From VRUE01 sp963788975 (GTDB taxonomy: Bacteria; Actinomycetota; Thermoleophilia; Solirubrobacterales; 70-9), in contig CAWBIJ010000004.1 of assembly GCA_963788975.1 (NCBI GenBank), positions 682,001 to 746,000 of the forward strand: a stretch of 64,000 nucleotides of DNA. The letters run 5' to 3'. Below the pieces are notes generated by a model that worked only from the letters and a program-made list of their open reading frames with translations, did no database searches and was not told the DNA's origin. Shown piece after piece: positions 60,221 to 64,000 of this stretch. Positions within the stretch are counted from its first letter, which is position 1; each line of letters opens with the position of its first letter. The translations under genes were made by a program, and so were the position numbers.

Positions 60221-60988
60221 TTAGGACTGATCGCCGGGGCGCAGCGCGGCGGCGAAGCCGCAGAGTCCACCGACGAGGCCGCCGACCAGCCCGGCGAAGA
60301 CATTCGCGGTCGACTCGAAGACCGGCAGCGCCAGCAGCACGGCCGCGGCGACGACAACGCCAACCATGTCGTACTCCTGCTCAATCGAGCGGCGGACTTC
60401 GGTGCGCCGGATCGCAAACCAGGCGGCGAGCGCGGCGAGCGCCATCCCGTTGCCGCCGGCGATCACCTCGAAGTCGCCCTGCGCGTCGGCGATCCCGCTC
60501 GCCGCCAGCATCCCCAGCGAGCCGGAGGCGACCAGCAGGAGCGCGGTCGCCGGCGTGCCGAGGCGGCGCTCCAGCGGCAGCGCGAAGAGCGCCAGCCCGA
60601 TCGCGACCACGAATAGGTAGCCGACGTCCGCATAGGCGAATGGAGCCGTCAGGACTCGCCACCACTCGTCGTCGAGCGGCACGATCAGGCCGCCGAAGGT
60701 GCTGAGCGAATCGCCGCTCGCCTCGTAGACGAGCAGCAGGACAGCCGAGGCGATGATCGCGGCGAAGGTCGCGTAGGGACGAGCGGGCCCTGCCCCGCCG
60801 CCGCGCCTGAGCCGGACCTTGAGCGGCTTGCGGCGGCGGCTTGCCTTCGCCTCGAGGGCGTCGCCGCGGCGCTCGAGCTTCGGCGCCCGCTTGCGCAGGC
60901 GAGCACCGCAGTACGGGCACTCCGTCACGTAAGGGCTGACCTCGGAACCGCAGTTCTTGCAGATGACGCTGAGCTCGGTCTCGCTCAC
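60221..60988 (-). CDS. zinc-ribbon membrane protein with rhomboid-like fold lacking the catalytic serine
   Basis: A 255-residue protein. The N-terminal zinc ribbon is CKNCGSEVSPYVTECPYCGA (two CxxC pairs), then a basic linker (KRAPKLERRGDALEAKASRR), then six hydrophobic segments from YATFAAIIASAVLLLVYEAS to VGGLVGGLCGFAAAL. The rhomboid-type core is seen at LDDEWWRVLTAPFAYADVGY and LERRLGTPATALLLVASGSL, but where active rhomboids have GxSG this has AGGNGMALAAL, with Asn for Ser, and no catalytic His is evident in TM6. It is therefore probably a pseudoprotease with a binding role. GTG 60988 is chosen because it gives the conserved start just before the ribbon. Confidence 0.75.
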   Translation of the reverse strand: MSETELSVICKNCGSEVSPYVTECPYCGARLRKRAPKLERRGDALEAKASRRRKPLKVRLRRGGGAGPARPYATFAAIIASAVLLLVYEASGDSLSTFGGLIVPLDDEWWRVLTAPFAYADVGYLFVVAIGLALFALPLERRLGTPATALLLVASGSLGMLAASGIADAQGDFEVIAGGNGMALAALAAWFAIRRTEVRRSIEQEYDMVGVVVAAAVLLALPVFESTANVFAGLVGGLVGGLCGFAAALRPGDQS

Positions 60989-61089
60989 GGTCAATCGAGG
61001 ATAGCCGCCCGCTCGCGAGGCGCCTCGGGCCCGCCCCGGTGGCATACTGCGGGACACCCGTCTTTCGTGGACCACTAGGAGGAATCAGC

Positions 61090-62010
61090 GTGGAGTTGAA
61101 CAGCCTGACCGAGCAGAAATCGCTGCTGGCAACCCTTTCCCCGGGCAAACGCACCCGCCTGCGGCGGCTGCTGTTCGAGTTCGGACCGGGCAACGGCACG
61201 CTGATGCTGCTGCCGATCGACCAGGGCATCGAGCACGGTCCGCGCGACTTCTTCCCCAACCCGGCCTCAAAGGACCCCGACTACCAGTTCCGGCTCGCCG
61301 CCGAGGCGGGCTACTCTGCCCTCGCCTGCCAAATCGGGATGGCCGAGAAGTACTACCCCGACTACGCCGGCCAGGTGCCGCTGATCCTCAAGGTCAACGG
61401 CAAGACCGACGTCCCCTCCTCCGCCAAGGCGTTCTCGAGCTGCAACGCCAGCGTCGAGGACGCGGTGCGGCTCGGCGCCGACGCGGTCGGCTACACGCTC
61501 TACGTCGGCTCACCGCGCCAGGACGAGGATCTCGCCCAACTGCGCGGGGTGCGCGAGGACTGCGACCGCTTCGGGATGCCGCTGATCGTCTGGTCCTACC
61601 CGCGCGGCGAAGCGGTCGACGCCAAGGGCGGCGCGAACTCCTTCTACGCGATCGACTACGCGGCGCGGATGGCGATGGAGATGGGCGCCGACGTGGTCAA
61701 GCTCAACATGCCGAAGATCGACTCGGGCAAGGACAAGGACGCCCCCGCCCCCTACAACGAGATGGAAGTCGACCAGGCCGAGGCGATCCGCCAGTGCGTC
61801 GAGTCGGCCGGCCGCTCGCTGGTCGTCCTCTCCGGTGGCTCCAAGGTCGACGACGAGACGGTGCTGACGAACACCCGCGAGGTAATGGAAGCGGGCGGCT
61901 CCGGCGTCATCTTCGGCCGCAACGTCTGGCAGCGCGAGTGGAACGACGCGCTCGAGATCATCATCCAGATCAAGGAGACGCTGCTGGCGAACGTCAGGCG
62001 GATTCCATAG
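61090..62010 (+). CDS. class I fructose-bisphosphate aldolase (DhnA/FbaB type)
   Basis: A 306-residue archaeal-type class I aldolase that splits fructose-1,6-bisphosphate to DHAP and glyceraldehyde-3-phosphate. LLPIDQGIEHGPRDFF (conserved D and H), LILKVNGKTDVPSSAKAFSS, VGYTLYVGSPRQDEDLAQLR, IVWSYPRGEAVDAKGG, ADVVKLNMPK with the Schiff-base lysine, and VLSGGSKVDDETVLTNTREV (phosphate loop) are present. The GTG start has AGGAGG seven bases upstream. Central carbon metabolism in the cytosol. A long inverted repeat begins at the base after its stop codon. Confidence 0.92.
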   Translation: MELNSLTEQKSLLATLSPGKRTRLRRLLFEFGPGNGTLMLLPIDQGIEHGPRDFFPNPASKDPDYQFRLAAEAGYSALACQIGMAEKYYPDYAGQVPLILKVNGKTDVPSSAKAFSSCNASVEDAVRLGADAVGYTLYVGSPRQDEDLAQLRGVREDCDRFGMPLIVWSYPRGEAVDAKGGANSFYAIDYAARMAMEMGADVVKLNMPKIDSGKDKDAPAPYNEMEVDQAEAIRQCVESAGRSLVVLSGGSKVDDETVLTNTREVMEAGGSGVIFGRNVWQREWNDALEIIIQIKETLLANVRRIP

Positions 62011-62123
62011 GGGGCAATCCCGGCAGGGGTTCCACTTAACTTTCTCGGTGGAGCGGAAGCGGCCGTCCGAGATACGAGGTGACGAGAAAGTACAAGACGT
62101 TCCACCCCTGCCGGGATTACCCC
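62011..62123. repeat. 113-bp inverted repeat with 20-bp arms
   Basis: GGGGCAATCCCGGCAGGGGT (62011-62030) is the reverse complement of 62104-62123 at 19 of 20 bases. Inside, ACTTTCTCG (62039-62047) pairs with CGAGAAAGT (62083-62091), leaving internal loops and a 35-nt apical loop. It fills almost all of the space between the aldolase and the thermonuclease. It could act as a terminator or be a small structured RNA. Confidence 0.7.
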
Positions 62124-62151
62124 TTGATCGCGCGCTGACGGGCTTCAGGTC

Positions 62152-62652
62152 GTGAGAGGAGGGGTTGCCGGAAGCGTGGTGCTACTGGCTGCGGTGGCGC
62201 TTGTCGTGCTGCGGCCCTGGGAAGGCGGTGAGGACCAGGGGGCGGCGTCGGTGACGGCGCTGGTGACTCGGGTCGTCGACGGCGACACGGTCGAGGCGCG
62301 GATCGGCGGCGAGGTGGAGGACGTGCGGCTGATCGGGGTCGACACTCCGGAGACGGTGAAGCCGGGAGAGCCGGTTCAGTGCTTCGGCCTCCATGCCTCC
62401 CGCTTCACCCACAGTCTGCTCGAGGGCCGGCGCGTGAGGCTGGTGTTCGGCGCCGAGCGGCGCGACCCCTACAACCGATTGCTCGCCTACGCCTATCTCG
62501 ACGGCCTCTTCGTCAACGCGACCTTGGTCCGCCGTGGCCTCGCGCGCACGCTGACGATCCCACCCAACGACCGCTTCGCCCCGCGCCTGCGGCGGCTGGA
62601 GCTCAAGGCGGCCCAAGCCGGGCGCGGCCTTTGGGGCGCCTGCTCGCCGTAA
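62152..62652 (+). CDS. exported thermonuclease (SNase-like)
   Basis: A 166-residue staphylococcal-nuclease-domain protein. The N-terminal membrane/signal segment GVAGSVVLLAAVALVVLRPW is followed by the OB-fold core: VTRVVDGDTVEARIGGEVED, VRLIGVDTPETVKPG (catalytic Arg and Asp/Glu set) and RRDPYNRLLAYAYLDGLFVN, where Arg/Tyr contact the phosphate. LVRRGLARTLTIPPNDRFAP and LRRLELKAAQAGRGLWG end the domain as in the SNase family. Extracellular or membrane-anchored cleavage of DNA/RNA is expected. GTG 62152. Confidence 0.87.
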   Translation: MRGGVAGSVVLLAAVALVVLRPWEGGEDQGAASVTALVTRVVDGDTVEARIGGEVEDVRLIGVDTPETVKPGEPVQCFGLHASRFTHSLLEGRRVRLVFGAERRDPYNRLLAYAYLDGLFVNATLVRRGLARTLTIPPNDRFAPRLRRLELKAAQAGRGLWGACSP

Positions 62653-62744
62653 ATAAGCATTTCGTAACGATCCGCACATCTCTTCTGCACAAGCCGTTGC
62701 GTCCCTTTGCTACGGTGCGCCGCGGCCTCCGGGCCACCCCTTCT

Positions 62745-62984
62745 ATGCGAATGCGTCAAAGCATCTCCCAGTTCGAGACGGCCTTCGAGCAGGAGACCGT
62801 CCTCGAGCGTCGTCGTCGCGAGCAGCTGCGCCGCCGCGCCGCCAACCGTTCGCGAGAGCGGCGGATCGTCCGCGTCGAGCAGGAGAGCAAGGTTCGCTTC
62901 AGCGTTCTCGCCGTCTGCCTCACCGTCACGGTGATCGTCGTCGTCGTCACCATGTTCGAGGCACTCGCCTTCCTGATGGACTAG
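62745..62984 (+). CDS. small basic single-pass membrane protein
   Basis: A 79-residue protein. A highly charged helical N-terminus (FEQETVLERRRREQLRRRAA, NRSRERRIVRVEQESK) is followed by one C-terminal transmembrane segment (FSVLAVCLTVTVIVVVVTMF). Tail-anchored topology with the basic part in the cytosol is likely. No family name known to me. ATG 62745 is preceded by a weak site. Possibly DNA- or nucleoid-contacting given the charge, but this is speculation. Confidence 0.6.
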   Translation: MRMRQSISQFETAFEQETVLERRRREQLRRRAANRSRERRIVRVEQESKVRFSVLAVCLTVTVIVVVVTMFEALAFLMD

Positions 62985-63024
62985 AGAGTCCATCCCCGTC
63001 CCGGTTGAATAGACTCGCGCGCCG

Positions 63025-63615
63025 ATGGCACGACGCTCACTGAAGCCACAGCTAAATCAGATCCGCGCCTGGGTTCGCCAGGGGCGCACCGACGCCTGGA
63101 TCGCCCACCAGCTCGAAGTCAGCGCCTCCGAGCTGCGCGAGTTCCGCAGCCAGCACGGCTTCACTCCCGACGAGGAGGACGCGAGCTCGCCGGAAGTCGA
63201 TCTCCGCGACGAGATCGAGGCCGAGATCGAGGCCGCCGCGGCCGAGGAAGCCGAGCAGGAAGCAGAGGCCGCTCCTGACGAGGATGAGGCCGAGAGCGAG
63301 GATGGGGACGAGGACGACGAAGGCGGCGGCGAGCCCCCCAGCCGCGAGCGTGGCGGCGAGGGTCGCCCGCGTCGCAGGCGCCGACGCGGTGGACGCGGTC
63401 GCGGACGCGGTCGCGGCAAAGAGCTTGAGGCGACCTTCGACCACGGCGAGACCGACGGTTACGGCCTCTGGCTGGACCCTTCAGTCGCCGACAACCCTGT
63501 CTACGTTGAGAACTGGGCGGGGAAGCGCGAGGTCACCGTGCGGATCGAGGCCGATCAGATCGTGATCCGCCGCCCGGCCGAGCCGGGCGACCAAAGCAAC
63601 GACTCAGACGAGTAG
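63025..63615 (+). CDS. HTH-like protein with acidic and RG-rich low-complexity middle
   Basis: A 196-residue protein. The N-terminal 45 residues look like a small helix-turn-helix (LNQIRAWVRQGRTDAWIAHQ, LEVSASELREFRSQHGF). Then comes a 50-residue acidic block (EIEAEIEAAAAEEAEQEAEA) and a basic RG-repeat block (RPRRRRRRGGRGRGRGRGK) as in RNA-binding RGG regions. A conserved C-terminal beta domain (DGYGLWLDPSVADNPVYVEN, WAGKREVTVRIEADQIVIRR) ends the protein. The order suggests a nucleic-acid-associated regulator. I recognise no named family. The block structure resembles the low-complexity parts of actinobacterial RNase E. Confidence 0.6.
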   Translation: MARRSLKPQLNQIRAWVRQGRTDAWIAHQLEVSASELREFRSQHGFTPDEEDASSPEVDLRDEIEAEIEAAAAEEAEQEAEAAPDEDEAESEDGDEDDEGGGEPPSRERGGEGRPRRRRRRGGRGRGRGRGKELEATFDHGETDGYGLWLDPSVADNPVYVENWAGKREVTVRIEADQIVIRRPAEPGDQSNDSDE

Positions 63616-63625
63616 CTCGCAGCCG

Positions 63626-64000
63626 TCAGGTGCCGGGAGTGTCCGGAATGCGGCGAAGCGGCGCGTTCCGCCGATCGCAGGCTGACGGGTCGAGTTCGCT
63701 GTTGACCTTCCAGACCGTGACGGAGCCGCTGCGTCGAATCGGCTGCACGGCTGGCTCATCGCGTAGCCAGGTCGCCTCGGGCGAGGGGATCGGGTTTGAG
63801 GGGTTGAGGAAGTTGAGGAAGGGAGCGGTGACCAGGTAGTCGAGGTCGGCCGCGTTGAGGGCGGTGCGGAACTCGGTGCAGGACGGGATGGCGTTGAAAG
63901 AGCCGTGCGGACCCTTCACGCCCAGGTAGCGGGCGCGGTTGGAGAGGTCGGTTCCGTAGAGGCCGTACTCGAGGAAGCCAGCCGTCGTCCCGGCGAGGCC
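63626..64000 (-). CDS. C-terminal part of a membrane-associated protein, cut by the window edge
   Basis: The frame is open from the right edge to the stop at 63626: GTTAGFLEYGLYGTDLSNRA, RYLGVKGPHGSFNAIPSCTE, LDYLVTAPFLNFLNPSNPIP, EATWLRDEPAVQPIRRSG and VTVWKVNSELDPSACDRR. This resembles the soluble C-terminal domain of large multi-TM proteins of the glycosyltransferase-39/arabinofuranosyltransferase-like type seen in actinobacteria, where such a domain follows the membrane part. No transmembrane helix is in the visible piece, so the class is tentative. Confidence 0.6.
   Translation of the reverse strand, partial: GLAGTTAGFLEYGLYGTDLSNRARYLGVKGPHGSFNAIPSCTEFRTALNAADLDYLVTAPFLNFLNPSNPIPSPEATWLRDEPAVQPIRRSGSVTVWKVNSELDPSACDRRNAPLRRIPDTPGT

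Overview
The window looks like chromosomal DNA from a high-GC actinobacterium. The best fit I can offer is class Thermoleophilia, order Solirubrobacterales. This is inferred from very GC-rich codon use, frequent GTG and TTG starts, large secreted repeat proteins with Cys/Lys/Arg-rich tails, the MLSRI...LALFIALGG-type secreted repeat family, an R2lox-like oxidase, and an initiator tRNA with an unpaired C1/U72 acceptor end. A ribosomal or marker-gene search would be needed to confirm it.

Layout. 0-3 kb: surface-sugar genes (glycosyltransferase, FdtA-like ketoisomerase, hexapeptide acyltransferase, methyltransferase). 3-10 kb: a broken secreted repeat gene, an ECF42-type sigma factor with its DGPF/YCII partner, a decayed glutathione S-transferase, a TetR/DUF2867 divergon with two palindromic operators, and a PucR-type regulator. 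10-14.5 kb: a tightly overlapping operon for a 2-oxoacid dehydrogenase (E1 alpha, E1 beta, E2) and a leucine-dehydrogenase-like enzyme, a coherent branched-chain amino acid degradation unit that lacks E3 here. 15-20 kb: an uncharacterised protein next to a mannitol-dehydrogenase-like enzyme, a PLP-dependent desulfhydrase/deaminase and an ABC-2 exporter whose ATPase is frameshifted. 20-28 kb: four large or AT-richer secreted proteins, one with a six-repeat YWT propeller and one with a collagen-like tract.

28.9-39.9 kb is the most unusual part. A minus-strand operon (GNAT-like protein, an unrecognised 634-residue protein, Rieske protein, 7Fe/8Fe ferredoxin, cupin with a Cys cluster, MFS exporter, Ni/Co permease) faces an aldehyde dehydrogenase. 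It is followed by a DUF3050 haem-oxygenase-like protein, an LmbU-family regulator and a second PucR regulator. LmbU regulators are known from antibiotic clusters, so this reads as a small, possibly undescribed, oxidative biosynthetic pathway. An 84-bp element with near-identical core lies about 55 bp upstream of both the LmbU-like gene and a giant secreted-protein gene 10.8 kb away.

40-53 kb: a decayed MFS gene, a UvrA-like ATPase, MsrA, a Mug-type DNA glycosylase, three RibD/DHFR-like reductases, cupin and VOC proteins. From 47.25 to 53.09 kb a segment carrying an ECF41 sigma/NDH-2 operon and an MpaB-like oxygenase is bracketed by a 3' fragment of tRNA-fMet and the intact tRNA-fMet, in the geometry of a tRNA-integrated island. 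53-64 kb is mostly housekeeping: Ppx/GppA phosphatase, a structured intergenic region, a TPP enzyme with a structured leader, tRNA-Leu(TAA), an ECF sigma fused to a zinc-finger and Pro-rich tail, R2lox-like oxidase, UPF0173 hydrolase, a zinc-ribbon pseudo-rhomboid, class I fructose-bisphosphate aldolase, a thermonuclease and small proteins.

Several genes carry paired single-base frame changes, so some pseudogene calls may be assembly errors rather than decay.
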